Part shown: positions 1 to 7,169 of the stretch, piece by piece
Layout: each line of letters begins with the position of its first letter
Numbering within the stretch: position 1 is the first letter of the stretch
Source: Victivallis vadensis
GTDB taxonomy: Bacteria; Verrucomicrobiota; Lentisphaeria; Victivallales; GWF2-50-93
Reading direction: 5' to 3'
NCBI GenBank assembly: GCA_945883805.1
Contig: CAMCYE010000025.1
Span: 1-34,948, forward strand
Length of the DNA: 34,948 bases
The notes under the pieces: generated by a model
The model's database searches: none
Told to the model about the DNA's origin: nothing
What the model saw: the letters and a program-made list of their open reading frames with translations, nothing else
Position numbers and translations under genes: made by a program

Positions 1-177
1 GAAGTTGTCGAGCCAATGGGACCTGAAACTTATCTTTATCTGAGCGCCGGCGAACAGTCATTCATTTCACGAGTCGACGCGCACAGGAAAACATCTGTCG
101 GAGATGATATTGAACTTTCAGTCCTGCTGTCAAAATCCCATATTTTCGATCAGGCTACGGAAAAGTTCATTATTTAA
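1..177 (+). CDS. ABC sugar transporter ATP-binding protein (MalK/UgpC type), C-terminal end only
   Basis: This is a partial gene: frame 1 is open from the first base to a TAA at 175-177, giving 58 residues. The translation contains VEPMGPETYLYLSAGEQSFISRV-type text followed by VGDDIELSV and SHIFDQATEKFII. That matches the end of the TOBE regulatory/beta-barrel domain of MalK/UgpC ATPases, where the usual pattern is 'VEPLG..t.ly', 'vG..v.l' and 'lHlFD..tg..l'. The nucleotide-binding domain lies outside the window. Such ATPases power binding-protein-dependent import of oligosaccharides, and one copy often serves several transporters. The identification rests on pattern memory of the family and a short stretch, but several conserved positions agree. 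Confidence 0.8.
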   Translation, partial: EVVEPMGPETYLYLSAGEQSFISRVDAHRKTSVGDDIELSVLLSKSHIFDQATEKFII

Positions 178-188
178 GTAAGGGAGCC

Positions 189-203
189 TTGGGGTCAGAC
201 TCC
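189..203 (+). repeat. Isolated partial copy of the RAYT-flanking motif (TTGGGGTCAGACTCC)
   Basis: This stretch shares TTGGGGTCA-N-AC with the perfect inverted repeat arm at 384-403, in the same orientation. Together they bracket the prepilin fragment at 239-383. It may be an older or degenerate terminus of the same element family. Confidence 0.45.
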
Positions 204-238
204 ATTGAATTATTTTTTTGAGCGATGCCGAGAATTGT

Positions 239-383
239 CTAATATGTATACGTAGGATAGGCATCCCAGCCGCGATAATTGTTTTGCATTTCCATTGAAT
301 TAGAGTTCCCATAATAAGTTCCAAACCCGACATGCCCATCTACAAAAGTAATGGGGGAACCGCAGCTTTTATAATTCTTGGGG
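239..383 (-). pseudogene. Decayed C-terminal fragment of a prepilin-like (H-X9-DG type) protein
   Basis: Read on the minus strand, the frame ending at TAG (239-241) encodes NYKSCGSPITFVDGHVGFG and then TYYGNSNSMEMQNNYRGW before a tyrosine-rich end. 'FVDGHV' is the C-terminal signature of the prepilin-like proteins abundant in Lentisphaerota and Planctomycetota; compare FFDGHV in the intact gene at 2622-3395. No N-terminus with a prepilin peptidase site exists upstream. The frame meets the left arm of the inverted repeat that flanks the transposase. It technically stays open through the repeat to about 430, but that part does not look like family sequence. The fragment is best read as the remains of a gene broken by the transposase unit. 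Confidence 0.6.
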
Positions 384-403
384 ATTGGGGTCACACCTAC
401 GAT
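384..403 (+). repeat. Left arm of perfect 20-bp inverted repeat flanking the RAYT gene
   Basis: ATTGGGGTCACACCTACGAT here is the exact reverse complement of 1482-1501. The arm lies 53 bp before the transposase start. The match stops at exactly 20 bp on both sides, and no target-site duplication is visible outside the arms. Confidence 0.9.
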
Positions 404-456
404 TTGACAATAAGATTCAGGATGTCATATTATTTGAAAATAATTGAGGTGGACGC

Positions 457-1470
457 ATGGCAAGACCTTTGAGAGTGGAATATCCTGGAGCATGCTATCA
501 TATCATAAACCGCGGGAATCGGAGACAGGACATATTTCAACGGAAACGTGACTGCGAGTTGTTCATAGACAAGCTCTGCGAGTTTTCCGAGGTCTTTTCC
601 ATTGAGATACTCTCCTATTGCCTGATGGAAAATCATTTTCATCTTTACATCCGGACTGTGCAGCCAAATCTTTCCCGGTTCATGCAGTCCTTACTCACAT
701 CGTTCACGATTGTCAAGAACCGTTACGACAGGAGCTCGGGTCATTTATTCCAAGGCAGATTCAAATCCGTACTGGTGGAATCCGAGCTTTACGGTTCGCA
801 TCTTAGCCGGTATATCCATCTGAATCCTGTCAGGTCTGCGCGTGTGAAGGCATTGAGCTTGGAAGAGAGGCGCAGGCGTCTTCGGGAATTCAAATGGAGC
901 AGTTATCCGGAGATATGTGGTTTTAGGAAATGCCCCGAATGGCTGGACCGCAATGAGACATTGATGAGATGTGGGCAAACACAGTACGAGCAGGAGAGGA
1001 ATTACGCAAAATACGTTGAGGAGGGACTCCTGCGGGACATAAGAAACCCGATGGAGGATATGGCAATACAGACAGTGCTTGGAAGCGACAGTTTCATGGA
1101 CAAGATCAGAAAAGGGCTGACGCATCTCAGCGCCAAAAAGAACTTGCACCGTGAACTTGCAGAACACGGGCGGCTTAAGGCCTCATTTGCGATAGAGACG
1201 CTGATTTCCGCCGTTGCAGGCAGTTACGGAGCCAAGGAGGATCGCATCTTGCAACGGAACAGCAGGGATAACGAGTCTCGTCAGGTTTTGATGTACCTTG
1301 CCTGCCGCTTCTGCCGTGGCAGATACAGTCTGACTGAAATAGCCGACAGGCTAAATGTAAGTCTCGGAGGTCTGACAAGAAGCAGGTACAATATGAGAAA
1401 GAGGATTAGTTTAGACAAGACTCTGGAAAAACGAATTGCCAAACATGAAGAAAAACTCTTGAAATCATGA
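457..1470 (+). CDS. REP-associated tyrosine transposase (RAYT, Y1/HUH family)
   Basis: A 337-residue single-strand-DNA transposase-like protein of the IS200/IS605-related Y1 superfamily. It opens with MARPLRVEYPGACYHIINRG, typical of RAYTs. The HUH metal motif is H60-F61-H62 in 'MENHFHLYI'. 'GHLFQGRFKS' lies near residues 95-104, and the likely catalytic tyrosine is Y119 in 'RYIHLNPVRS'. The C-terminal half (about 200-330) carries a helix-turn-helix-like stretch 'SLTEIADRLNVSLGGLTRSR' (about 293-312), resembling the DnaA-type domain seen in long RAYTs. GAGGTGG at 445-451 is a good ribosome binding site. The catalytic residues appear intact. RAYTs usually process or mobilise palindromic repeats elsewhere in the genome; here an unusual perfect inverted repeat sits at both sides of the gene. 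Confidence 0.93.
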   Translation: MARPLRVEYPGACYHIINRGNRRQDIFQRKRDCELFIDKLCEFSEVFSIEILSYCLMENHFHLYIRTVQPNLSRFMQSLLTSFTIVKNRYDRSSGHLFQGRFKSVLVESELYGSHLSRYIHLNPVRSARVKALSLEERRRRLREFKWSSYPEICGFRKCPEWLDRNETLMRCGQTQYEQERNYAKYVEEGLLRDIRNPMEDMAIQTVLGSDSFMDKIRKGLTHLSAKKNLHRELAEHGRLKASFAIETLISAVAGSYGAKEDRILQRNSRDNESRQVLMYLACRFCRGRYSLTEIADRLNVSLGGLTRSRYNMRKRISLDKTLEKRIAKHEEKLLKS

Positions 1471-1481
1471 CTTGTTTCCTG

Positions 1482-1501
1482 ATCGTAGGTGTGACCCCAA
1501 T
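1482..1501 (-). repeat. Right arm of perfect 20-bp inverted repeat flanking the RAYT gene
   Basis: ATCGTAGGTGTGACCCCAAT is the exact reverse complement of 384-403. It begins 11 bp after the transposase stop codon and ends 20 bp before the stop of the convergent regulator gene. Confidence 0.9.
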
Positions 1502-1521
1502 TTCTCCTCGGATTTGAAATG

Positions 1522-2346
1522 TCATTTTTTCCTGTTGTTATACCACGAGTTAAACAGCAATGCGTTGTCTTTTTCCATGATCATCGTTTTCCAGTGCGGC
1601 CGAGCTCTCCGGAAGTCCTTAGGCGTGCAACCGTGCACTTTTCGGAAATGCCGGCAGAAATAGTGACTAGTCCGATATCCGCATTCTTCACTGATTTCTT
1701 TGACTGATTTATCGTCGTGAAGCAAGAGCCGCCGGGCCTCCGTCATCCGCAGTCGCTGGAGGAATTCACTTGGGCTTTGTTTCAGGTGCCGATGAAAAAG
1801 CGCGTTGAAATGACTGGTGCTGTAGGAGTACTTCGCCGCTACGTTTCCGAGTGAAATCTTCTCCACGAAATGGAGGAGCATAAAGTCCAATGCCGACCGC
1901 AGCTTGGCTGGCATTTGATTGTCTCCGCCTAACTTATGCTCCAGGTCATTGAGATGGCAAAGCAGCAATTGTAACAGGAGGTTGCATTCATTTAGCTGCT
2001 GCTGGGCGTAGAGACGGGAAATCTGCTCCATCCAGATTCCGATGAACTTGTCCCTAGAAGTGTCGAGCACCCGCATTGTCGTTGGAAACTTTGCATTGGG
2101 CATCTCGAACACCGCATAGTATTTCACAACTTTCCCCGAATCAATCTGGCGATGTTTAAACTCGGCCGGAATTATGAAGAGCTGACCGGCATCGGCCTGA
2201 AAGTCACCATCCTGTCCCTGGGTCAGACAGCGGCCGGAGGCTATATACACCAGTTCGGCACCAGTGTGAAAATGCAGGGGCGTATTCCGGGCACCACTAT
2301 ACGAGTCGGCATATAATATAAATGGTTGGTGATCATTCATGTGCAC
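1522..2346 (-). CDS. AraC-family transcriptional regulator with cupin-type sensor domain
   Basis: A 274-residue cytoplasmic regulator. The N-terminal half has a cupin pattern ('LHFHTGAELVYIASGRCLTQ', then 'DAGQLFIIPAEFKHRQI' near residues 50-65) that usually binds a sugar. The C-terminal ~100 residues form the paired AraC helix-turn-helix: 'ISLGNVAAKYSYSTSHFNALFHRHL', then 'SVKEISEECGYRTSHYFCRHFRKVHG' and 'TPKDFRR'. The gene is divergent from the 30-kb catabolic run and is the only transcription factor in the window, so it is the natural candidate for sensing the substrate or an intermediate. Two in-frame ATGs lie at the start (2346 and 2340). No clear ribosome binding site separates them, so the start is uncertain by two codons. 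Confidence 0.93.
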   Translation of the reverse strand: MHMNDHQPFILYADSYSGARNTPLHFHTGAELVYIASGRCLTQGQDGDFQADAGQLFIIPAEFKHRQIDSGKVVKYYAVFEMPNAKFPTTMRVLDTSRDKFIGIWMEQISRLYAQQQLNECNLLLQLLLCHLNDLEHKLGGDNQMPAKLRSALDFMLLHFVEKISLGNVAAKYSYSTSHFNALFHRHLKQSPSEFLQRLRMTEARRLLLHDDKSVKEISEECGYRTSHYFCRHFRKVHGCTPKDFRRARPHWKTMIMEKDNALLFNSWYNNRKK

Positions 2347-2405
2347 ATGTTCATTTTAAAAGTTGATTTGTGGTATAAAACCAGAAAAAAGTGATATTTT
2401 TTACA

Positions 2406-2434
2406 TTGAAACCACTGGAGGTTTATTATATAAT
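2406..2434 (+). promoter_or_regulatory. Near-consensus sigma-70 promoter for the plus-strand catabolic run
   Basis: TTGAAA at 2406-2411 and TATAAT at 2429-2434 are separated by exactly 17 bases. The expected transcript start is near 2441, leaving a leader of about 180 nt before the prepilin gene. It lies in the divergent gap opposite the AraC-type gene, where an AraC activator or repressor would bind. No obvious operator half-sites could be defined by eye. The rest of the 275-bp gap (2347-2621) is AT-rich, without a hairpin that stands out. Confidence 0.7.
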
Positions 2435-2621
2435 GAAAACAAAGAAATAACAGGTTTATAAGCAAAGAAAGGAGGATTGTTTGGAAAGAAGTAAAAGTTT
2501 GGTCGCGTAAAAATTAATCAGCGGAAGATTGAGTCTCCTGTTTTCTTGATGAAATTAACAGCGGTTTTCCGGTACGGAGTAGAATAAAAAATGTCAAAAA
2601 ACAAAAGAAGGAGAAGCGAAA

Positions 2622-3395
2622 ATGAAGAAAAGTCATGGATTCACACTGATCGAGCTTTTGGTCGTTATAGCGATCATAGCGATTTTGGCGGCGATGTTGC
2701 TGCCTGCGCTTGGTAAAGCCAAGGAGGCCGCCAAAAGCATATCCTGTGTTGGCAATCTCGCGCAACTCAGTAAGGCGGTGGTCTTTTATTCAGATGACCA
2801 CAATGGCTGGATGCCTCCCGCTCAAAACGATTGGTACAGTGGCGGTTATTGGTATCAGTCGCAGATGATCGGACAGTATCTAAAACGTAAGGATAATAAC
2901 GACATGGAACAGCGAATGGAGATTTATCAATGTCCATCGGTTGTTGCGCCTCCGCCCCTGCTAGCCGCCAAGCCAACTTACGCATATATGATATTTTCCC
3001 GGCAAAACACAATCGATTCGACAAGTTTGACCTATACCGGGTTCGATTCGCGTAGCGCAACTAACGGATCTGGTGTACCCACAGTTACCGGTGCTTACGA
3101 TACTTGTGTCAAATTGGAAACTATTAAAAAGCCTTCGCACCTGTTGTTTTTGGCGGATGCCTATAAGACAACAAACGCTTATGGTCCATATTACCCCGTC
3201 TTTTATCCAACCCTCAGCCTGGGATATCCAACAGGCGAACTCCAGTCGGAAATAAGCGGCAATGCCAGCAAGCAAGGACGGGTAGGCAGTCCTCACAGTA
3301 GCGGCCGTTCACTGAACGCCTTATTCTTTGATGGTCATGTTGACTCTGTCAGATGGCTGGGGCTCACCAGGGATAATCTGGCAAATTTACCTTAA
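2622..3395 (+). CDS. Prepilin-like protein with type IV pilin/pseudopilin N-terminus
   Basis: A 257-residue protein. Residues 1-6 (MKKSHG) precede a prepilin peptidase site G6|F7 with Glu at mature position 5 (F-T-L-I-E), then a ~20-residue hydrophobic helix ending '[17 protein letters not shown]'. The C-terminal part has '[18 protein letters not shown]', a variant of the His...Asp-Gly signature of this family; 11 rather than 9 residues separate H and DG. AGAAGGAGAAG at 2606-2616 is a strong ribosome binding site. Such proteins occur in very many copies in Lentisphaerota and neighbouring phyla, often beside glycan-degradation genes. Their role is not established; surface display or a pseudopilus for secretion is proposed. 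It is first in the run behind the 2406-2434 promoter and only 33 bp before the next gene. Confidence 0.92.
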   Translation: MKKSHGFTLIELLVVIAIIAILAAMLLPALGKAKEAAKSISCVGNLAQLSKAVVFYSDDHNGWMPPAQNDWYSGGYWYQSQMIGQYLKRKDNNDMEQRMEIYQCPSVVAPPPLLAAKPTYAYMIFSRQNTIDSTSLTYTGFDSRSATNGSGVPTVTGAYDTCVKLETIKKPSHLLFLADAYKTTNAYGPYYPVFYPTLSLGYPTGELQSEISGNASKQGRVGSPHSSGRSLNALFFDGHVDSVRWLGLTRDNLANLP

Positions 3396-3428
3396 AATTC
3401 AAGATTCACTTAAACGGTGGGAAAATAA

Positions 3429-4445
3429 ATGAAAGATCAAATGTTTGCCGAAAAATCCGAGCGCCATATTGCCTTCTGGAAACGGGAGAAAGGTGTTGGC
3501 GCCCTTATTGGCATGGCACCGGCTTCCCATGTTTTTCCGTTGCAGAACATAAGGATCGAGCATGAGGGGCGTCTGGAACCGGTGGATTTGACATCTGAAA
3601 TAATTGAAATGGAGGCCTCCTACCATCCTGTATTCAATGTCGAAGATGCTCTTTTGCCATCAAAAATCCCAATGGAATTCATGGAATGGACCCAGGCTTA
3701 CTGCGGGGCTGAAGTATATCTTTCCCGCAAAGCCGGAACAGTTTGGACAGAACCCGGTGATAATCCGCCGCTCAGTCTTGAGTCCTTGCGGAACCGTATT
3801 AAACCGGCCTGGCTGGAGAAGATTGTAGAAGTCACCTGCGCCAACCTTGAATCGGCCAAAGGCGTGCATCTCCTGTCGGAATCGCTTTTGCGCGGTCCTG
3901 CCGACTGTCTTGAGGCTCTCGTAGGGGCAGAGCAGCTTTGTCTCATGGTATATGATGATCCTGCGCTCGTATACGAGATGAACGACTATTTCACAGACAG
4001 AATAATGGAGATCACAAAGGCTCAGCTGAAATGTCTGCCGCGAGTTGGAGGTGGGACAGTCAACCGCTATCGTCTGGCTGGGAAAGGTGAAAACATTGTA
4101 ACGCAAGCCGACATTTCCAACGTCATGTCTCCAGACACTTTCAGGGAACATTTCATGCCACATTACAGGAAGCTTGCGGCCGCGTTTGACACAGCCACAA
4201 TCCATTTTCATTCGTCGGCCTTCCAGCATACGGAGGCGCTGCTGGAGGCGGACTGCTTCGATGCCATTGAGTGGGGTATGGATCCGACAGGACCTACACT
4301 CGAACAGATGATTCCCGTTTTCCGGAAAATCCTTGAGACTGGACCATGCCTGATTCTCATGAACATCAGAACGGACGCCGAAGTCGGAATGATTCTTTCG
4401 AAGTTACCGCACGACGGATTGTGTATTATCAGACGCGGAAACTGA
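3429..4445 (+). CDS. URO-D superfamily protein 1 (uroporphyrinogen decarboxylase/methyltransferase fold)
   Basis: A 338-residue soluble protein with the layout of the URO-D/MtaA/CmuA superfamily. The late core 'TIHFHSSAFQHTEALLEADCFDAIEWGMD' is where corrinoid methyltransferases have 'HICG...', and the terminal segment 'MNIRTDAEVGMILSKL...GLCIIRRGN' also aligns. The HemE motif RQAGRY is absent (the N-terminus reads 'GVGALIGMAPAS'), so haem synthesis is unlikely. His is retained at the metal-site position, but the neighbouring Cys is replaced. GGTGGG at 3415-3420 serves as ribosome binding site. The substrate is unknown. Its position directly before the split transketolase suggests a role in the same sugar pathway; methyl transfer from a methylated sugar is one possibility. 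Confidence 0.75.
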   Translation: MKDQMFAEKSERHIAFWKREKGVGALIGMAPASHVFPLQNIRIEHEGRLEPVDLTSEIIEMEASYHPVFNVEDALLPSKIPMEFMEWTQAYCGAEVYLSRKAGTVWTEPGDNPPLSLESLRNRIKPAWLEKIVEVTCANLESAKGVHLLSESLLRGPADCLEALVGAEQLCLMVYDDPALVYEMNDYFTDRIMEITKAQLKCLPRVGGGTVNRYRLAGKGENIVTQADISNVMSPDTFREHFMPHYRKLAAAFDTATIHFHSSAFQHTEALLEADCFDAIEWGMDPTGPTLEQMIPVFRKILETGPCLILMNIRTDAEVGMILSKLPHDGLCIIRRGN

Positions 4446-4504
4446 ATAGCAGGAAGATTTTTTCATGAATATAAAAACAGAAACAACAGCAATGAGGCCG
4501 GACA

Positions 4505-5329
4505 ATGTTTGAACTTGAAGCTCTGGCTCGTATTGCGCAGAAACTCCGGATAGAAGTCTTGGAGGCCGCCCATAGTGCGGGCTCCGGACATTGCGGGGGT
4601 TCATTTTCCTGTGCGGAAATGCTGGTTTGCCTTTATCATGGCGGTTTCCTGAAGCATCGGCCAGAGGAGCCGGACTGGGAAGAACGGGATCGCTTCATAC
4701 TTTCCAAGGGACATGCCGCCCCGCTCCTTTATGCCCTTTTGGCATCATGCGGATTCTTCCCGATGGAGGAGATGAAGAAGCTGAGGCGTTTCAGCTCGAA
4801 CCTGCAAGGGCATCCGGACATGCGCAAAACTCCTGGAGTTGATATGTCTACAGGCTCCCTTGGCATGGGATTGTCCAACGCCATAGGGATGGCCTATGCC
4901 GCCAAATTGAAGGTTTCCGGCAGAAGGGTTTTTGTGCTTTTGGGCGACGGGGAACTCGATGAGGGGCAAATATGGGAAGCCGCTATGCTGGCCCCGAAAC
5001 TGAAACTCGAAAACCTTTTCGTCCTGATTGACCACAACGGGGTACAGCTTGACGGCACCACGGATGAGATTCTGCCGCTCGGGAACCTGTCCGAAAAGTT
5101 CAAGGCGTTCGGGTGGGACACCTTTTCCTGTGACGGGCATGACTGCGGAGAACTTCTTGAAACTTACGGAAAAATCTGCAGGGTGGGAAAACCGGCAGTT
5201 GTAATCGCAAAGACTGTTAAGGGGAAAGGGGTTTCATTTATGGAAGGGAACCATCGCTGGCACGGAAAACCTGTGGGTGAATCGGATTTCATGAAAGCCA
5301 AAGCAGAACTGGAAAGAAATTTGACATGA
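4505..5329 (+). CDS. Transketolase, N-terminal (TPP-binding) subunit
   Basis: A 274-residue protein matching the first half of transketolase in a split two-gene form. It shows 'HSAGSGHCGGSFSCAEMLVCLY' near residues 22-43, 'FILSKGHAAPLLYALL' near 62-77, and the thiamine-diphosphate/Mg motif beginning GDGELDEGQIWEA and ending with Asn in 'LIDHNG'. GAGG at 4494-4497 precedes the ATG. Its stop overlaps the start of the C-terminal subunit (ATGA at 5326-5329), which would favour equal expression. Split transketolases serve the pentose phosphate pathway but also recur in special ketose pathways such as apulose-4-phosphate or sulfofructose cleavage. Placement with an isomerase and an aldolase favours a dedicated catabolic role here. 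Confidence 0.94.
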   Translation: MFELEALARIAQKLRIEVLEAAHSAGSGHCGGSFSCAEMLVCLYHGGFLKHRPEEPDWEERDRFILSKGHAAPLLYALLASCGFFPMEEMKKLRRFSSNLQGHPDMRKTPGVDMSTGSLGMGLSNAIGMAYAAKLKVSGRRVFVLLGDGELDEGQIWEAAMLAPKLKLENLFVLIDHNGVQLDGTTDEILPLGNLSEKFKAFGWDTFSCDGHDCGELLETYGKICRVGKPAVVIAKTVKGKGVSFMEGNHRWHGKPVGESDFMKAKAELERNLT

Positions 5330-6264
5330 GAACAATGCGTGAGGTTTTTGGAGAAAAACTTGTGGAGCTTGGGCATCTGCGGAATGACCTGGTCGTTTTA
5401 GATGCAGATGTTTCAAGTTCAACGCAGACGGCAGGTTTTGGAAAGGCCTTTCCGGCGCGTTTCATCAATTGCGGAATTGCCGAAGCTAACATGGTATCCC
5501 TCGCCGCCGGTTTGGCCGCTTCCGGATTCAGGCCGGTGGTTTCCACGTTCGCCTTTCTCCTGGCGGAAAGGGCCTCCGACCAGATCCGCAGCCAGATAGC
5601 CTATAGCAGTTTGCCGGTCATCCTGGCCGGAGGGTATGCCGGGCTCAGTGATTTTGCAGACGGAGGAAGTCATCAGTCAATATCCGACCTCTCGACCTTT
5701 CTATGCATGCCGAATCTTGCCGTCTTCTGTCCCGGTGACGAAAATGAAGTCGCATGGGCATTGGAGTCCGCGCTCAAATTGGACGGACCGTCTTACCTGC
5801 GGATCTCCCGTGGCGAAGTTCCGCAACTTCCCTTGAACGGCATTTCCGATAAGGGGACTGTTGTTAGACGCGAGGGAAAGGATGTTGCTTTGCTGAATAC
5901 AGGGCATACTTTAGAACTGGCGATTCTTGCCGCCGAGACCTTGGAGGGGATGGGAATCAATGTAAAATTCCTGGATATGGCAAGACCTAAACCTTTTGAC
6001 GGAGAAAGTGTCCTTGCCGCAGCCAAGGAATGCGGAGCAGTCATCACTGTAGAGGAGAATTCCACGTATGGGGGCTTTGGCTCCCTTGTGGCCTCCTTCC
6101 TTTCTTCAAATCATCCGACACCCATTGAAATGCTGGGGATAAAAGACCAGTTTGGCCAGTCCGGCAGCTATATTGAACTGCGCAATTATTACGGGCTCAG
6201 CATCACTTCTGTAGTTGAAGCCGCCAGAAAAGTAATGAACAAGAAAACTATTAGGACAAAATGA
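5326..6264 (+). CDS. Transketolase, C-terminal subunit
   Basis: A 312-residue partner of the preceding gene, joined by a 4-bp ATGA overlap. It holds the pyrimidine-binding domain with the activating Glu in 'INCGIAEANMVSLAAGLAASG' (near residue 50), then 'YAGLSDFADGGSHQSISDLSTFLCMPNLAVFCPGD'. The C-terminal transketolase domain follows, with 'VALLNTGHTLELAILAAETL' and 'VEENSTYGGFGS'. With the N-terminal subunit it would form the complete TPP enzyme that moves a two-carbon ketol unit between sugars. It overlaps the next gene by a second ATGA (6261-6264), so these four genes are tightly coupled. Confidence 0.94.
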   Translation: MRTMREVFGEKLVELGHLRNDLVVLDADVSSSTQTAGFGKAFPARFINCGIAEANMVSLAAGLAASGFRPVVSTFAFLLAERASDQIRSQIAYSSLPVILAGGYAGLSDFADGGSHQSISDLSTFLCMPNLAVFCPGDENEVAWALESALKLDGPSYLRISRGEVPQLPLNGISDKGTVVRREGKDVALLNTGHTLELAILAAETLEGMGINVKFLDMARPKPFDGESVLAAAKECGAVITVEENSTYGGFGSLVASFLSSNHPTPIEMLGIKDQFGQSGSYIELRNYYGLSITSVVEAARKVMNKKTIRTK

Positions 6265-7169
6265 AAAATAATTTCACGCTTAAGGGGTCTGTGGTTCCCC
6301 TGGTTACGCCGTTGACCGCCAAATATGAACTGGATGCTGAAGCCCTTTCGCGGCTGCTTGAGTTCCACAGGATGAATGGAACTGCGGCTGTTTTCCTCTT
6401 GGGTACCTGCGGCGAGGGGGCCTGTCTGGACGATGCCGTGAAATTGTCTTTGGTGAAACAGGTTTTGAAGGAAACACCCCTTCCTGTTCTGGCTGGTATT
6501 GCGGAAACTGGAACAGGGCGTGCAGTGAACTGGGCTCGGATTTTCAGGGATACTGGGGTAAGCGCAATTGTACTTATGCCGCCCACTTTCCAGTTTGCAT
6601 TGTCGCCGGAAGAGCATTACAGCCATGTCTGCAGTGTTGCGGACGCTGTTCGTGGAACTCCGCTGATACTATACAACATGCCGAAAAAATGCGGAGGCGC
6701 AATCCCTATATGCGCCATTGAACAAATTGTGAAAGAGGGTCTGATTTGCGCCATTAAAGACAGTAGTGGTGACATCCCATATATAGAGGAGTTGCTGCGT
6801 CTGCGAGACCGTTACAGGAGCTTTACCGTTCTGAACGGAGAGCTTAGGACTGCTGCACAGGCTCTCTCTCTTGGAGTTGACGGTCTGGTAATGTCCTATA
6901 CCAATGTCGACCCTGCCTCCTGCTGCGCCCTGATCACCACCGCTTCAGACGGAAAATCCGAACTTGCTGCGGAAATGCAGGCGGAGTTTGTCGCAACGTG
7001 GAACCTTTTCCCTCCCGCCGCATCACCTGTAGCCAAAGTGAAATCCATTCTTGCCGGACTTGGGCTTTGCTCTACGCTTTGCCAGGCACCGACAAAGGCG
7101 CTTCCGGCACTTCTGCCCGACAACATTAAATCACTTGTGAAAGGAGTTTTAACCTATGCTGCGCCCTAA
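6261..7169 (+). CDS. DapA/NanA-family lyase or aldolase
   Basis: A 302-residue class I (Schiff-base) TIM-barrel enzyme of the dihydrodipicolinate synthase/N-acetylneuraminate lyase family. It shows 'GSVVPLVTPLT' at the start, 'LLGTCGEGACL' (about 46-56, the pyruvate carboxylate loop), Tyr138 in 'LYNMP', and the Schiff-base Lys166 in 'CAIKDSSGD'. Family length is about 290-310, so it is complete. Given its neighbours it more likely cleaves or forms a 2-keto-3-deoxy sugar acid than takes part in lysine synthesis. It overlaps the genes on both sides (4 bp before, 14 bp after). Confidence 0.88.
   Translation: MKNNFTLKGSVVPLVTPLTAKYELDAEALSRLLEFHRMNGTAAVFLLGTCGEGACLDDAVKLSLVKQVLKETPLPVLAGIAETGTGRAVNWARIFRDTGVSAIVLMPPTFQFALSPEEHYSHVCSVADAVRGTPLILYNMPKKCGGAIPICAIEQIVKEGLICAIKDSSGDIPYIEELLRLRDRYRSFTVLNGELRTAAQALSLGVDGLVMSYTNVDPASCCALITTASDGKSELAAEMQAEFVATWNLFPPAASPVAKVKSILAGLGLCSTLCQAPTKALPALLPDNIKSLVKGVLTYAAP

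Larger units (their letters stand above)
384..1501 (+). mobile_element. RAYT unit bounded by perfect 20-bp inverted repeats (1118 bp)
   Basis: The unit consists of the two exact inverted arms (384-403, 1482-1501) plus the intact transposase between them. It abuts a broken prepilin gene on the left and the 3' end of a convergent AraC-type gene on the right (stop at 1522). This layout suggests an element that moved here. Classical IS200/605 elements lack terminal inverted repeats and make no target duplication, and none is visible here. The boundaries are inferred from the repeat only. Confidence 0.6.

Noticed and set aside
404..430. Extension of the prepilin fragment through the repeat arm into 404-430
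   Set aside because: The frame stays open but is short and does not resemble the family; it is probably chance.
2433..2450. ATG-AAA-ACA-AAG-AAA-TAA mini-frame with GGAGG before it
   Set aside because: Its start codon overlaps the TATAAT box of the proposed promoter, so it would not be transcribed from it, and it has only five codons.
2471..2510. Nine-codon TTG-initiated leader with GGAGG at 2471-2475
   Set aside because: The spacing is good but the start is TTG, there is no regulatory hairpin after it and no conserved content; not enough to call a leader peptide.
3660..4229. Long minus-strand open frames opposite URO-D-like 1 and many other genes (for example 745-1167, 7396-8031, 25489-26106)
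   Set aside because: They lie entirely opposite well-recognised genes, lack ribosome binding sites and recognisable domains, and are expected by chance with this codon use.
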